From the NCBI RefSeq assembly GCF_009687865.1, contig NZ_BLAE01000045.1, positions 30,995 to 94,994 of the forward strand: DNA of 64,000 nt, in the 5' to 3' direction. This DNA comes from Acrocarpospora macrocephala. Lineage in GTDB: Bacteria > Actinomycetota > Actinomycetes > Streptosporangiales > Streptosporangiaceae. Positions 42,751 through 51,733 of the stretch are shown here, piece after piece. The notes below the pieces were generated by a model. The model saw only the letters and a list, made by a program, of their open reading frames with translations. It made no database searches and had not been told where the DNA came from. Position 1 is the first letter of the stretch. Each line of letters opens with the position of its first letter. The translations under genes were made by a program, and so were the position numbers.

Positions 42751-43814
42751 GCGTTCTGCCAGTCCTGCCAGCGCTTGAGCACGTCCGCGCCGTTCTTGGC
42801 CCACCAGTCCACGTCGATGCGGAAGGTCTCGTTACTGGCGGTTTCCTCGGTGCCGGGAAGGTCGGCGCGTGTCTTGGCGTCGAGGCCGTCGAGCAACGAC
42901 TTCAGCGACGGCGTGTAACCGAGCTTGTCCATGATCGCCTTCTGGACCTCGGGCTTCAACGAGTACGTGATCGCGTTGAGGGCGTCCGGCTCGTCCGGCG
43001 CTCCCTTGGGAATGACGAGCTGCTGAACGGAGAGGACGGCGCCCGTCCAGGTGTAGTCCAGCGGCACCGCGCCGCTCTTGGCGATGCTCTTGATCCGCGC
43101 GAGGTTCCCGTAGCCCAACGCGATTTCGCCCTGTGAGATGGCGTTCTGCAGGTCACCGTTGGACGTGAAGAAGACGGTGTCGTCGCGGATGGTGTCGAGT
43201 TTGGCGAAGGCGCGGTCCAGGTCGAGCGGGTAGAGCTGGTCGACCTTGACGCCGTCGGCGATCAGGGCGCCCTCGATGATGCCCCAGGGCAGCGCCACCA
43301 TGCCGCGCTTGCCTGGAATGCGCTTCGTGTCGAACAGGTCGGCCCAGGAATCTAGGCCACCGGGCACCTTGTCCTTGTTCCAGAACAGGTTGCGCGAGAA
43401 CGTGTACCACGGCACCGAGTATTCGGTGACCGCGCTCGGGTCGGCGAATCCGTTGAGGCCCTTGGTGTCGAGCGGCTGCAGCACGCCGGCGGCCATGAAC
43501 TGGGCGAGCGAGGAGTCCTCGGCGTCGATCAGGTCGAGGGTCATCGAGTTGGACTTGGACATCTGCACCAGCTTGGCAACGTCGGAGCCGCTGCTGTCGT
43601 AGAGGACCTTGACGCCGGTGTCCTTCGAGTACGGGTCGAAGAGCGCCGCCTTGACGGCCTCCTGGTAGGTGCCGCCGAACCCGGCGTACGTGATCGACCC
43701 CTTCTCGTCTCCGCCGCCCGAGCAGGCAGTGAGGCTGCCCAGGGCCACGACAACCGCGGCCAGCACGGCGCCGATGCGACGCCGACCCCTGGTGGCGTCG
43801 AGATATGTTCGCAT
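42747..43814 (-). CDS. Polyamine-type extracellular binding lipoprotein (PotD-like)
   Basis: A 355-residue solute-binding protein with a signal peptide ending at lipobox L-T-A-C (about 27-30) and a Ser/Gly tether. I-T-Y-A-G-F-G-G-T-Y-Q-E-A-V and L-D-L-I-D-A-E-D-S fit the PotD/opine-binding class 1 family. ATG 43814 is set by AAGGAA upstream. It is the first gene of the binding protein-permease-ATPase-IclR operon. The 118-bp upstream gap carries a TTCCA-type inverted repeat. Confidence 0.87.
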   Translation of the reverse strand: MRTYLDATRGRRRIGAVLAAVVVALGSLTACSGGGDEKGSITYAGFGGTYQEAVKAALFDPYSKDTGVKVLYDSSGSDVAKLVQMSKSNSMTLDLIDAEDSSLAQFMAAGVLQPLDTKGLNGFADPSAVTEYSVPWYTFSRNLFWNKDKVPGGLDSWADLFDTKRIPGKRGMVALPWGIIEGALIADGVKVDQLYPLDLDRAFAKLDTIRDDTVFFTSNGDLQNAISQGEIALGYGNLARIKSIAKSGAVPLDYTWTGAVLSVQQLVIPKGAPDEPDALNAITYSLKPEVQKAIMDKLGYTPSLKSLLDGLDAKTRADLPGTEETASNETFRIDVDWWAKNGADVLKRWQDWQNA

Positions 43815-43872
43815 TAGGGTTCCTTCTTGGTCAGGGCGGCCGGTTGGGTGAGTGAACCACCTCGGGCAGTTC

Positions 43873-43887
43873 TTCCACAGAATGAAA
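43873..43887. promoter_or_regulatory. IclR-like operator candidate upstream of the importer operon
   Basis: TTCCA-CAGAA-TGAAA, an imperfect version of the TTCCA-N5-TGGAA dyad at 45147-45161. A second TTCCA half lies at 43895-43899 and the flanking ACTTCCAYTGYA stretch is shared between the two regions. Confidence 0.42.
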
Positions 43888-43932
43888 GTGCGACTTCCAT
43901 TGCAGAGATGCTGTGGCCCGAGCGGCGGCCTG

Positions 43933-45045
43933 TCAAGAGCTGCAGCCGGGCTTTCCTGACGCCGCAAGTGATCCCGAACGTTCGTATTCGTCCAGTAAGG
44001 CGACGTATGGCGCCACGTTGATGCCTTGGTCCGCGCGCCAGGACGCGTCGTAGTACGTCGAGGCGTAGCGTTCGCCGCCGTCGCTGATCAAGCTCACCAC
44101 GCTGCCTCGCTCGCCGTTGCGCTCCAGTCCGGCGATGAGCTGGAGGGTCGCCCACATGCTCGTCCCGGTCGAGGGTCCGACCCGGCGGCCCAGGCGTCGC
44201 GAGGTCCACAGCATCGTCGCGACCGACGCCGCGTCCGGCACGCGGACCATCTCGTCGATCACCTCAGGAACGAAGGACGGCTCAACCCGTGGGCGGCCGA
44301 TCCCCTCGATCCGGGAGCCTTCGGCCGACCGCAGTCCGCGATCGCCGAGGCGCCAGGCGTCGAGGAAGACCGAGTGCTCGGGATCCGGCACCAGCAGCCG
44401 GGTGGGGTGCCGCCGGTAGCGAAGGTAGCGTCCGATGGTCGCCGCCGTTCCGCCGGTCCCGGCGCTGGCGACGATCCAGGCCGGCACCGGTTGTGCCTCG
44501 CCGGACATCTGCTCGAAGATCGACTCGGCGATGTTGTTGTTGCCGCGCCAGTCGGTGGCCCGCTCGGCGTAGGTGAACTGGTCGAGGTAGTGGCCACCGA
44601 GTTCGGCAGCGAGACGGCGCGCCTCGTCGTACACCTGTCCCGGATGATCCACCACCTGGCAGCGCCCGCCGTGCCACTCGATGAGCTTGAGCTTGGCCGG
44701 GCTGGTCGAGGCCGGGACGACGGCGATGAACGGCAGGTCCAGCAGACGGGCGAAGTAGGCCTCGGAGACCGCGGTCGAGCCGCTGGAGGCCTCGACCACC
44801 GTCGTGGTCGGGCCGATCCAGCCGTTGCACAGCGCGTACAGGAAGAGCGAGCGGGCGAGCCGGTGCTTGAGGCTCCCGGTCGGGTGCGAGGACTCGTCCT
44901 TCAGGTAGAGGTCGATGCCGTGCCGACCGGGCAGGTCGAAGGTCAGCAGGTGGGTGTCGGAACTGCGGGTGGCATCGGCCTCGACGCGACGGATCGCCTC
45001 GTCGACCCAGGTCCGGTCGGCACGGGTCTGCTTGCACATCGTCAT
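43933..45045 (-). CDS. Cds1-like PLP-dependent cysteine desulfhydrase/synthase-fold enzyme
   Basis: A 370-residue fold-type II PLP enzyme. The cofactor lysine lies in [10 protein letters not shown]; the substrate loop is [12 protein letters not shown] and the phosphate loop [26 protein letters not shown] closely matches mycobacterial Cds1 (Rv3684), an L-cysteine desulfhydrase, as I recall it. ATG 45045 has AAGGAGA upstream. It reads in the same direction as the polyamine-type importer 118 bp downstream and is divergent from the oxidoreductase genes. It may carry out beta-elimination of a pathway intermediate rather than housekeeping cysteine turnover. Confidence 0.82.
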   Translation of the reverse strand: MTMCKQTRADRTWVDEAIRRVEADATRSSDTHLLTFDLPGRHGIDLYLKDESSHPTGSLKHRLARSLFLYALCNGWIGPTTTVVEASSGSTAVSEAYFARLLDLPFIAVVPASTSPAKLKLIEWHGGRCQVVDHPGQVYDEARRLAAELGGHYLDQFTYAERATDWRGNNNIAESIFEQMSGEAQPVPAWIVASAGTGGTAATIGRYLRYRRHPTRLLVPDPEHSVFLDAWRLGDRGLRSAEGSRIEGIGRPRVEPSFVPEVIDEMVRVPDAASVATMLWTSRRLGRRVGPSTGTSMWATLQLIAGLERNGERGSVVSLISDGGERYASTYYDASWRADQGINVAPYVALLDEYERSGSLAASGKPGCSS

Positions 45046-45135
45046 TCGAGGTCTCCTTCGGGGGTCTTCCGACCGCTCTCGCGGATGCCGGGGTGGCGCT
45101 TGACCGGGTTCGGATTCGAAGGCATCCTATGGTGC

Positions 45136-45161
45136 GGAAGTTCTACTTCCACTGTATGGAA
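45136..45161. promoter_or_regulatory. Nested inverted repeats in the divergent promoter region
   Basis: GGAAGT-TCT-ACTTCC (45136-45150) overlaps TTCCA-CTGTA-TGGAA (45147-45161). The latter is a perfect IclR-type dyad, 17 bp before the GTG of the NTF2-like gene. The region lies between two divergent genes, so one regulator could control both. Confidence 0.55.
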
Positions 45162-45177
45162 CATTCGAAGGAGTTCA

Positions 45178-45564
45178 GTGATCAACCAACCCGTGAGCCC
45201 GGCCGACGCCCGAGCGATCGAGGAAGTCCTCAACCGGGTCGCCTACATCCTCGACGCCCACGAGTACGACCGGCTCGGAGAGGTCTTCGCGCCCGAGATC
45301 TCCTTCGACAACCCGGGCCGTCTCACGGCCAACGGGCTCGATGACGTGATCGCGGCCTTCAAGGCGATCGCGACGCCCGCGGTCAGTCACCACATTACGA
45401 ATGTGGTGGTGGTGGGTGGCACCGACGGCACCGCGGAATGCGTCAGCAAGGCGCTCGCGCTGCGGGCGGGAGGAGAGGTCACCGCCGCGATCTACCGCGA
45501 CACCGTGACCCGCACCGACGCCGGCTGGCGCGTCTCGGCTCGACGTATCAGTCCGCTGAGCTGA
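45178..45564 (+). CDS. NTF2/SnoaL-fold protein
   Basis: A 128-residue cone-fold protein: A-I-E-E-V-L-N-R-V-A-Y-I-L-D-A-H-E-Y-D-R-L is the first helix and F-A-P-E-I-S-F-D-N the first strand, typical of SnoaL-like or ring-hydroxylating-dioxygenase-beta-like hydratases and isomerases. Paired His residues (S-H-H-I-T-N) sit where the active site often lies. GTG 45178 is set by AAGGAG at 45168-45173. It opens a five-gene operon with an FAD oxidoreductase, a cupin, an aldehyde dehydrogenase and an amidohydrolase; it may isomerise or hydrate an intermediate. Confidence 0.78.
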   Translation: MINQPVSPADARAIEEVLNRVAYILDAHEYDRLGEVFAPEISFDNPGRLTANGLDDVIAAFKAIATPAVSHHITNVVVVGGTDGTAECVSKALALRAGGEVTAAIYRDTVTRTDAGWRVSARRISPLS

Positions 45565-45596
45565 CCCTGGAACGGCGACCGAACGAGAGGAAGCGG

Positions 45597-47198
45597 ATGG
45601 AGCAGGCGTACGACGTGATCGTCGTCGGGACCGGGCACAGCGGTCTGGTGGCCACCGGGTACCTGGCTCGGGCGGGGTTGAAGGTACTTGCCCTGGAGCG
45701 GCGCGACGTCGTCGGTGGCACCTGCGTCACCGAAGAGATCTTCCCGGGCTACCGCGGGAGCAGCGTGGCCAATGCGAGCCACAGCCTCGATCCGCGTATC
45801 GTCCAGGAACTCGAGCTGGCGAAGCATGGGCTCCGCTTCGCCCACCCGCCGCTCGGATCCCTGACCCTCTTCGCGGACGGCCGGGCCCTGCCGGCCTGGC
45901 CGGACCGGGCCAAGCGCCGGGCGGTCATGGAGCAGTTCGCGCACGGGAACGCCGACCTCGACGGCTACGCCTCGGTCATCGAGCTGTACGCCTCGGTGGC
46001 CCGGCAGATGAAGGTCTCCTTCTACGACCCGCCGCCGTCGTTCGCCGAGGTGGCCGCCCGCTTCACCACCCCGCGCCAGCGCCGCGACTTCGAGTCGATC
46101 ATGTTCGGTCCGGTCGCGGACATCCTCGAGGAGCGGCTCTCGTCGCCGCAGCTGCAGGCGTTCTTCGCCGGCACCGCGGTCGCGACCAACTTCGTCGGCC
46201 CGCGCACACCGGGCAGCGGCTACCTGCTGCTTCAGCGGCCGCTGTGGGAGGAGTCACTCCGCAGTGTCGGCAGCCACGACGACAACGAGCTGATGATGCG
46301 GAACGCGGCGCCGCTGGGCGGCATCGGCGCCGTGACCGGCGCGATGGCAGCGTCCGCCCGCGCCCACGGAGCCACGATCCTCACCGGCGCGCAGGTCGAG
46401 CGCATCCTCTGCGAGGATCAGCGGGTCGTCGGTGTCGCCCTCAGCGACGGTCGCGAGTTCCGCGCACCCCGGGTCGTCTCCAACGCGAACCCGAAGCTGA
46501 CCCTGACCGAGCTGGTCGGACCCGAGGACATCGGGGCGGACCTGTACGACCTCGCCAAGACTGTCAGCATGAAGGGCACCTCCGCCAAGGTCCACCTCGC
46601 GCTCGACGGCACCCCACGGTTCGCCGCCGCGCAGGACGAGGACGAGAACCGTCTCTTCCTCGGCACCAACTTCCGGATCGCCGCCAGCATCGACGTGCTC
46701 CAGAACGCGTACAACGAGGCGGTGCTCGGGCGGTGGACCAAGCGACCCACCGTCACCGCGATGATCGACTCGGCGCACGACCCCTCGCTGACCCCACCGG
46801 GATGCCACTTCATGAGCATCAGCGTCCGAGGTGTTCCGTATCACCTGGCCGAGGGCACCTGGGACGAGCAGCGCGACGACCTGGGCAAGGCCGTGGTCGG
46901 AGCGTTGGAGGAGCACATCCCGAACCTGTCCGAGATCCTGGCCGGCGTACACGTCTACTCGCCGCTGGACCTCGAGCGCGAATTCGCTCTCGTCGAGGGC
47001 AACGGCGCCCACGGCGACATCGTGCCCGGGCACATCTTCGACTCGCGCCCGATCCCTGGCTGCGCCGACTACCGGACGCCGGTCGAGGGGCTCTACCTGA
47101 CCGGCGTCGGCAACTGGCCGGGCAACTTCATGAGCGGCGTCACCGGCTACAACGCGAGCGACCGCGTGCTGGCCGACGTCCGCCGTACCACCGACTGA
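45597..47198 (+). CDS. FAD-dependent oxidoreductase (phytoene-desaturase/PYROXD2-like)
   Basis: A 533-residue flavoprotein. The dinucleotide motif V-I-V-V-G-T-G-H-S-G-L-V-A (8-20) and the E-R-R motif at the end of strand 2 are present; G-G-I-G-A-V-T-G-A-M and the C-terminal Y-L-T-G-V-G-N-W-P-G-N-F-M-S-G-V-T-G-Y-N-A match the carotenoid-desaturase/PYROXD2 superfamily. No carotenoid genes are nearby, so a role in a degradative oxidation is more likely. ATG 45597 follows AGAGGAAGCGG, 32 bp after the NTF2 gene. Confidence 0.85.
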   Translation: MEQAYDVIVVGTGHSGLVATGYLARAGLKVLALERRDVVGGTCVTEEIFPGYRGSSVANASHSLDPRIVQELELAKHGLRFAHPPLGSLTLFADGRALPAWPDRAKRRAVMEQFAHGNADLDGYASVIELYASVARQMKVSFYDPPPSFAEVAARFTTPRQRRDFESIMFGPVADILEERLSSPQLQAFFAGTAVATNFVGPRTPGSGYLLLQRPLWEESLRSVGSHDDNELMMRNAAPLGGIGAVTGAMAASARAHGATILTGAQVERILCEDQRVVGVALSDGREFRAPRVVSNANPKLTLTELVGPEDIGADLYDLAKTVSMKGTSAKVHLALDGTPRFAAAQDEDENRLFLGTNFRIAASIDVLQNAYNEAVLGRWTKRPTVTAMIDSAHDPSLTPPGCHFMSISVRGVPYHLAEGTWDEQRDDLGKAVVGALEEHIPNLSEILAGVHVYSPLDLEREFALVEGNGAHGDIVPGHIFDSRPIPGCADYRTPVEGLYLTGVGNWPGNFMSGVTGYNASDRVLADVRRTTD

Positions 47199-47225
47199 CG
47201 CGATCCCACGAACCAGAGGAGCACG

Positions 47226-47624
47226 ATGATCATCGGACGAGGCATTCCGGCGGACCGGGTGTCGGCCATGCGGTCGGCGACCACGACCGGACAGGTCTGG
47301 TCGGACATCGTCCTGGCCGGCGGCGGGCCCCGCGCCCTCAACATGTTCTTCGCGCCCGGGTCGCGCACGCACTGGCACCGGCACCCGGGCGGACAGATGC
47401 TCTACACCGTCTCCGGCGAGGGCTGGATCCAGGAGCGCGGCGGCGAGGTGGTGGTGATGCGTCCAGGCGACGTCGTCTGGACCGAGCCCGGGATCGAGCA
47501 CTGGCACGGCGCCACCGCGTCCGCCCAGCTGATCCAGCTGGTGCTCCACTTCGGTGATGTCGAGTGGACGGGAGAGGTCGGCGAGGCCGAGTACGCCGCC
47601 TGCGGTGCCGAGGTCGCGCGATGA
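47226..47624 (+). CDS. Cupin-domain protein
   Basis: A 132-residue single-domain cupin. Metal ligands appear in R-T-H-W-H-R-H-P-G-G-Q (cupin motif 1, His-x-His and Gln/Glu position) and E-P-G-I-E-H-W-H-G-A (motif 2). It could be a metal-dependent dioxygenase, isomerase or sensor; many degradation clusters contain such small cupins. The stop overlaps the next ATG as ATGA, so it is made together with the aldehyde dehydrogenase. Confidence 0.85.
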   Translation: MIIGRGIPADRVSAMRSATTTGQVWSDIVLAGGGPRALNMFFAPGSRTHWHRHPGGQMLYTVSGEGWIQERGGEVVVMRPGDVVWTEPGIEHWHGATASAQLIQLVLHFGDVEWTGEVGEAEYAACGAEVAR

Positions 47625-49099
47625 GCAGCCGGGCGGCCGATCTGGTCGCACGGCTCGTGGGCGACAGTCCGGGCTCGTGGATCGACGGCACCTGGGTGAT
47701 CTCCCCGGACACGTTCGAGGTCCACGACCCGGCCACCGGGGCCACGATCTGCGCGGTCGGCGACGCCGACGCCGACCAGGCCACCGCGGCGGTCGCTGCG
47801 GCGGCGGCCGCCCTCGACGGGTGGTCGGCGGCGACCGGCTGGCAGCGCTTCGAGATCCTCAGCCGTGCGACCGACCTGCTGGGGGAGCGGGTCGAGGCGA
47901 TCGGTGAGCTCATCAGCGCGGAGACCGGCAAGCCGCTGGCCGAGGCGGTCGGCGAGGCCAGCAACACGGTCCGCTTCTTCGAGTGGTTCAGCCACGAGAC
48001 GCTGCGTCTCCCCGGTGAGGCCTGGGCCGACGTCGCGCCCGGACGCGACGCCCTCGTGCTGCACGAGCCGATCGGGGTGGTCCTGGCGATCACGCCGTGG
48101 AACTTCCCGGCGTTCATGGTGGCCTGCAAGGTCGGCGCCGCGCTCGCGGCCGGCTGCACGGTCGTGCTGAAGCCGGCCCCGCAGACGCCGCTCACCGCAC
48201 TGGCCATCGCACGCTGCTTCGAGGAGGCGGGTCTCCCGTCCGGTGTCCTGAACGTCGTCGTCGCCGGCGATCCGCAGCGGGTCAGCGACGCCTTGCTGGA
48301 CGCCCCCGAGGTCGCGTGCATCAGCCTCACCGGGTCGCGCAAGGTGGGCGAGCTCGTCATGCGCAAGGCCGCGTCGTCGATCAAGCGAGTCCTGCTCGAG
48401 CTGGGCGGCAACGCGGCCGCGGTGGTGCTTCCCGACGCGGACGTCGTCCAGACCGCGCGTGACCTGGTCCGGGCCCGGTTCCTCAACTCCGGGCAGGCGT
48501 GCATGGCCGCCAACCGGGTGTACGTCGTCGAGTCGAAGGTGGGCGATCTGGTCGCCGAGCTCACCGCGGCGGTCGGCCAGATCGTCCTCGGCGACCCGCG
48601 CGACCCGGCGACCACGATGGGCCCGCTCATCGACCACGCGGCCGTGGGACGGATCGAGGCGCAGGTGGCCGAGGCCGTGGCGGGCGGTGCGACCGTCGTC
48701 GCGGGCGGTGCCAGGACTGCCGAGAACGAGGTGAGTGCGTTCCTGGCGCCGACGCTGCTGACGGCCGAGGGAAAGAGCCAGCCCGCCGTGCTCGGCGAGG
48801 AGTTCTTCGGTCCGGTGCTCAGCGTCATCCGCTGCGCCGACGTCGACGAGGCCGTCCGGTTGGCCAATGCGACCGAGTACGGCCTTGCCGCGTACGTGTT
48901 CGGCGGTGACCAAGCCGCCGCGACCGCGGTCGCCCGCAAGCTCAAGGCGGGCTCGGTCGGTGTCAACACTTCGCTGGTCAGCGAGCCGGCCCTGCCGTTC
49001 GGTGGCATGCGCGGCAGTGGTCTCGGACGGGAGCGGGGGCGGCTCGGCGTCGAGGAGTACCTGGAGACCAAGACCGTGCAAATGCCTGCCGTCCGCTGA
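47621..49099 (+). CDS. NAD(P)-dependent aldehyde dehydrogenase
   Basis: A 492-residue ALDH. I-T-P-W-N-F-P is the cofactor loop, E-L-G-G-N-A-A-A-V-V holds the general-base Glu and N-S-G-Q-A-C-M-A-A-N-R the nucleophilic Cys, all intact. F-F-G-P-V-L and P-F-G-G-M-R-G-S-G-L-G-R-E-R close the family pattern. It resembles succinate-semialdehyde or betaine-aldehyde type enzymes in overall motif usage; the aldehyde here is unknown, probably an intermediate of the locus. ATG 47621 overlaps the cupin stop. Confidence 0.9.
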   Translation: MSSRAADLVARLVGDSPGSWIDGTWVISPDTFEVHDPATGATICAVGDADADQATAAVAAAAAALDGWSAATGWQRFEILSRATDLLGERVEAIGELISAETGKPLAEAVGEASNTVRFFEWFSHETLRLPGEAWADVAPGRDALVLHEPIGVVLAITPWNFPAFMVACKVGAALAAGCTVVLKPAPQTPLTALAIARCFEEAGLPSGVLNVVVAGDPQRVSDALLDAPEVACISLTGSRKVGELVMRKAASSIKRVLLELGGNAAAVVLPDADVVQTARDLVRARFLNSGQACMAANRVYVVESKVGDLVAELTAAVGQIVLGDPRDPATTMGPLIDHAAVGRIEAQVAEAVAGGATVVAGGARTAENEVSAFLAPTLLTAEGKSQPAVLGEEFFGPVLSVIRCADVDEAVRLANATEYGLAAYVFGGDQAAATAVARKLKAGSVGVNTSLVSEPALPFGGMRGSGLGRERGRLGVEEYLETKTVQMPAVR

Positions 49100-49163
49100 A
49101 GCACCTCCTGACCCGCCACCCGCGACGGTGGCTCCGCAACCATGCCCAGAAAGAGGTAGAGCA

Positions 49164-50786
49164 GTGCCAACAGAGACCGTGTGCTTCGTCGGTGGCCGGG
49201 TCCGCACGATGGATCGGACCGGAACCGTCGCGGAGGCGTTTCGCGCCGAAAACGGCCGGATCGCGGCGATCGGGACGACGGAGGAGATTCTCGCGGGGGC
49301 CGGCGAGGCGCGGGTCGTCGACCTGGCCGGTGCGGCGGTGCTCCCCGGACTGGTTGACTGCCACTCCCACCTGGAACTGCTCGCCTATGCCTGGGAGCTC
49401 GCCGTCGACTGCCGCTCGTCCCGGGTATCGAGCATCGAGGAGCTGGTCGCCGTGCTCGCGGAGCGCGCCGGCGCCACGACCGCCGGCGAGTGGATCCTCG
49501 GTCAGGGGGAGCACTACCAGAATCTCAAGCTCGCCGAGGGGCGCTATCCCGATCGGCATGACCTGGACCGGGTCAGCACTACCCATCCGGTGATGTACCG
49601 GGCGAGCTACCACGTCAACGTCTTCAACTCGCTGGGCCTGGAGCTGCTGGGTGTCGACGACGACACTCCGAACGCGCCCGGCGGCCGGATCGAGCGCGAC
49701 CCGGCCACCGGCGTCGCCACCGGCCGCACCTATGACATGTTCGAGCCTCTCGGCGGCCCGCAGCCGTCGGTCCCGGATCTCGCGGCGGCGATCAAACGGG
49801 TGCAGGACCGGTACCTCGCGGTCGGCGTCACCACGGTCGGCGACATCCCGCTGCACCGCGCCGGGTTGGAAGCGATCGCCTCCGTCGCTGTCGACGGTGA
49901 CCTGGTGCTGCGGGCCGCGCTGTACCCGAAGCTGGGGGCGGTGGTGTCGGCCGAGGACGTGCGCGCCGGCCGTACCAAGGACCGTATCGACGCCCTCGAC
50001 CCGGACCATCTCGCGATGGTCGGTTTCAAGGTCTTCCTCGACGGCGGGCTCACCGCGGGGGCGTCCGCCCTCCACGAGGATTACCCCGCCCAGCCCGGCT
50101 ACCGCGGTGAACTGGCGTTCACCGACGAGGAGGTCGCCGCCCTGGTCGCCACCGCCGATGATGCGGGACTGCAGATCGCCATGCACGCGATCGGCGACCG
50201 TGCCCTGGACCAGGCTCTGGACGGCGCGTTGGCACTGCCGGCCGGGCGGCACGGCGTCGCCCGGCACCGCATCGAGCACGCGGGCAACATGTTCATGACC
50301 GACGAGCGGATCAAGCGGCTGGTAGCCTCCGGAGTCGTCCCCGTTCCGCAGCCGGCCTTCATCCTGACCACTGCGGCCGGATACGTCGCGCACCTGGGCA
50401 GCGACCGGATCGGGACCGTGATGCCGTTCCGTAGGCTGATCGACCACGGCTTGCCGATCCCGGGCAACTCCGACGCGATCGGCATCACCGAGGACCAGCA
50501 CGACCCGTTCCCCGCGATGCAGGCCGCGGTCACCCGGCGTACCAACGACGGCGACGTGCTGGATCTCCAGGAGGCGGTCGCGGTCGAGGAGGCGCTGCGG
50601 ATGTACACCGAGTGGTCGGCGTTCTCGATCGGCTGGGAGGACCGGGTCGGGTCGCTTGAGGTGGGCAAGTTCGCCGACTTCGTGCTTCTGGCTGCGGACC
50701 CGTTGGAAACCGAGCCGACGGATCTGGCCGCCCTGACCGTCCTGCAGACCTGGATCGGCGGAACGCTGGTCTTCGAGCGAGGCTGA
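49164..50786 (+). CDS. YtcJ-like metal-dependent amidohydrolase
   Basis: A 540-residue amidohydrolase. The first metal pair is D-C-H-S-H (P-G-L-V-D-C-H-S-H); a central M-V-G-F-K-V-F-L-D-G-G-L-T-A-G-A, then A-M-H-A-I-G-D-R-A-L-D and R-I-E-H-A-G are the standard YtcJ features, with P-G-N-S-D-A near the end. Such proteins hydrolyse C-N bonds of amides or cyclic amines. GTG 49164 has AAAGAGG upstream. As the last gene of the operon it may release the amine or acid from the imported compound. Confidence 0.85.
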   Translation: MPTETVCFVGGRVRTMDRTGTVAEAFRAENGRIAAIGTTEEILAGAGEARVVDLAGAAVLPGLVDCHSHLELLAYAWELAVDCRSSRVSSIEELVAVLAERAGATTAGEWILGQGEHYQNLKLAEGRYPDRHDLDRVSTTHPVMYRASYHVNVFNSLGLELLGVDDDTPNAPGGRIERDPATGVATGRTYDMFEPLGGPQPSVPDLAAAIKRVQDRYLAVGVTTVGDIPLHRAGLEAIASVAVDGDLVLRAALYPKLGAVVSAEDVRAGRTKDRIDALDPDHLAMVGFKVFLDGGLTAGASALHEDYPAQPGYRGELAFTDEEVAALVATADDAGLQIAMHAIGDRALDQALDGALALPAGRHGVARHRIEHAGNMFMTDERIKRLVASGVVPVPQPAFILTTAAGYVAHLGSDRIGTVMPFRRLIDHGLPIPGNSDAIGITEDQHDPFPAMQAAVTRRTNDGDVLDLQEAVAVEEALRMYTEWSAFSIGWEDRVGSLEVGKFADFVLLAADPLETEPTDLAALTVLQTWIGGTLVFERG

Positions 50787-50860
50787 GTGTGGACGAGCAG
50801 ACCGGTGCGGTGCTGCCGCCGACGCGAGCGTAGGAGGCCTTCCGCGGCTTCCCAGTAACG

Positions 50861-50897
50861 CGATACATCTTGACTTTTGCCTGACGCGACATATCGT
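50861..50897. promoter_or_regulatory. Promoter with PadR-like dyad ahead of the DUF4097-PadR operon
   Basis: Arms CGATACATC (50861-50869) and GACATATCG (50888-50896) pair at 7 of 9 positions and flank a -35-like TTGACT (50870-50875). TATCGT (50892-50897) could be the -10 with a 16-bp spacer. The placement suits autorepression by the PadR protein encoded second in the operon. Confidence 0.45.
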
Positions 50898-50932
50898 GTT
50901 TATAGAGATGTTCGCGTGAAAGGCGCTGCGTC

Positions 50933-51733
50933 ATGTCCCGTTGGACGATAGAGAAACCCGAGCAGCTGACGTTCGGCCCGGTGACCGGGCTGTCGGTGCG
51001 GATCGTCGGAGGTCATCTGGCGGTGCTCGCCAGCGAAGGACCGCCCACCCTGGAGGTGAGCGAGATCCGCGGCGCGCCGCTGGTGGTGGAGCACGACGAG
51101 GAGGGCTGGCTGACCGTCAGCTACGGCGACCTCACCTGGGACGGGGTGCTCGGCTGGCTGCGGTCCGGGGACCGGCGCTGCGTGCTGACCCTGACGGTGC
51201 CGAAGGAGTGCCCGGTGCAGGCCGGGGTGATCACGGCGGGTGCGGTGCTGGCCGGGTTCGAAGGCCGTACGCGGGTGAAGAGCGTGTCAGGAAATATCGT
51301 GCTGGACGGGGTGAGCGGCGACATCGCCGCCGACACCGTGGCCGGCACGGTGGAGAGCCGGGCGCTGGCCGGGGATCTCACCTTCAGCAGCGTCTCCGGC
51401 GAGCTGACCGTGGCCGACGGCGTGCCGCACCGGCTGCGCGCGAAGACGGTGACCGGCCGGATCACCGCCGATCTGGAGCTGACCCCGACCGGCAACGTCG
51501 CATTCTCCAGCATCTCGGGCGCGGTGTTCGTTCGCCTTCCGCGTACGGTGCACACCGACGTGTCCCTCAAATCCACCTCCGGCACGCTGGAGAGCGAGTT
51601 CCCCGGGCTCGTGAACGGCGGCGGGCCGGGCCAACGGTCGCTGTCGGGCCGGTTGGGCGGCGGCATGGCCTCGCTGCGGGCCACCACCGTCTCGGGAGAG
51701 ATCACCCTGCTAAGTAAGGACACCCAGGCATGA
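50933..51733 (+). CDS. DUF4097 beta-helix-like protein
   Basis: A 266-residue protein made almost entirely of short repeated strands (V-S-G-N-I-V-L-D-G-V-S-G-D, V-S-G-E-L-T-V, I-S-G-A-V-F-V), the DUF4097 adhesin-like beta-solenoid. No signal peptide or membrane segment is evident, so it is probably cytoplasmic despite the adhesin name. Its stop overlaps the ATG of the PadR gene; DUF4097-PadR pairs are frequent in actinomycetes and the two proteins may work together. GAAAGG precedes ATG 50933. Confidence 0.83.
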   Translation: MSRWTIEKPEQLTFGPVTGLSVRIVGGHLAVLASEGPPTLEVSEIRGAPLVVEHDEEGWLTVSYGDLTWDGVLGWLRSGDRRCVLTLTVPKECPVQAGVITAGAVLAGFEGRTRVKSVSGNIVLDGVSGDIAADTVAGTVESRALAGDLTFSSVSGELTVADGVPHRLRAKTVTGRITADLELTPTGNVAFSSISGAVFVRLPRTVHTDVSLKSTSGTLESEFPGLVNGGGPGQRSLSGRLGGGMASLRATTVSGEITLLSKDTQA

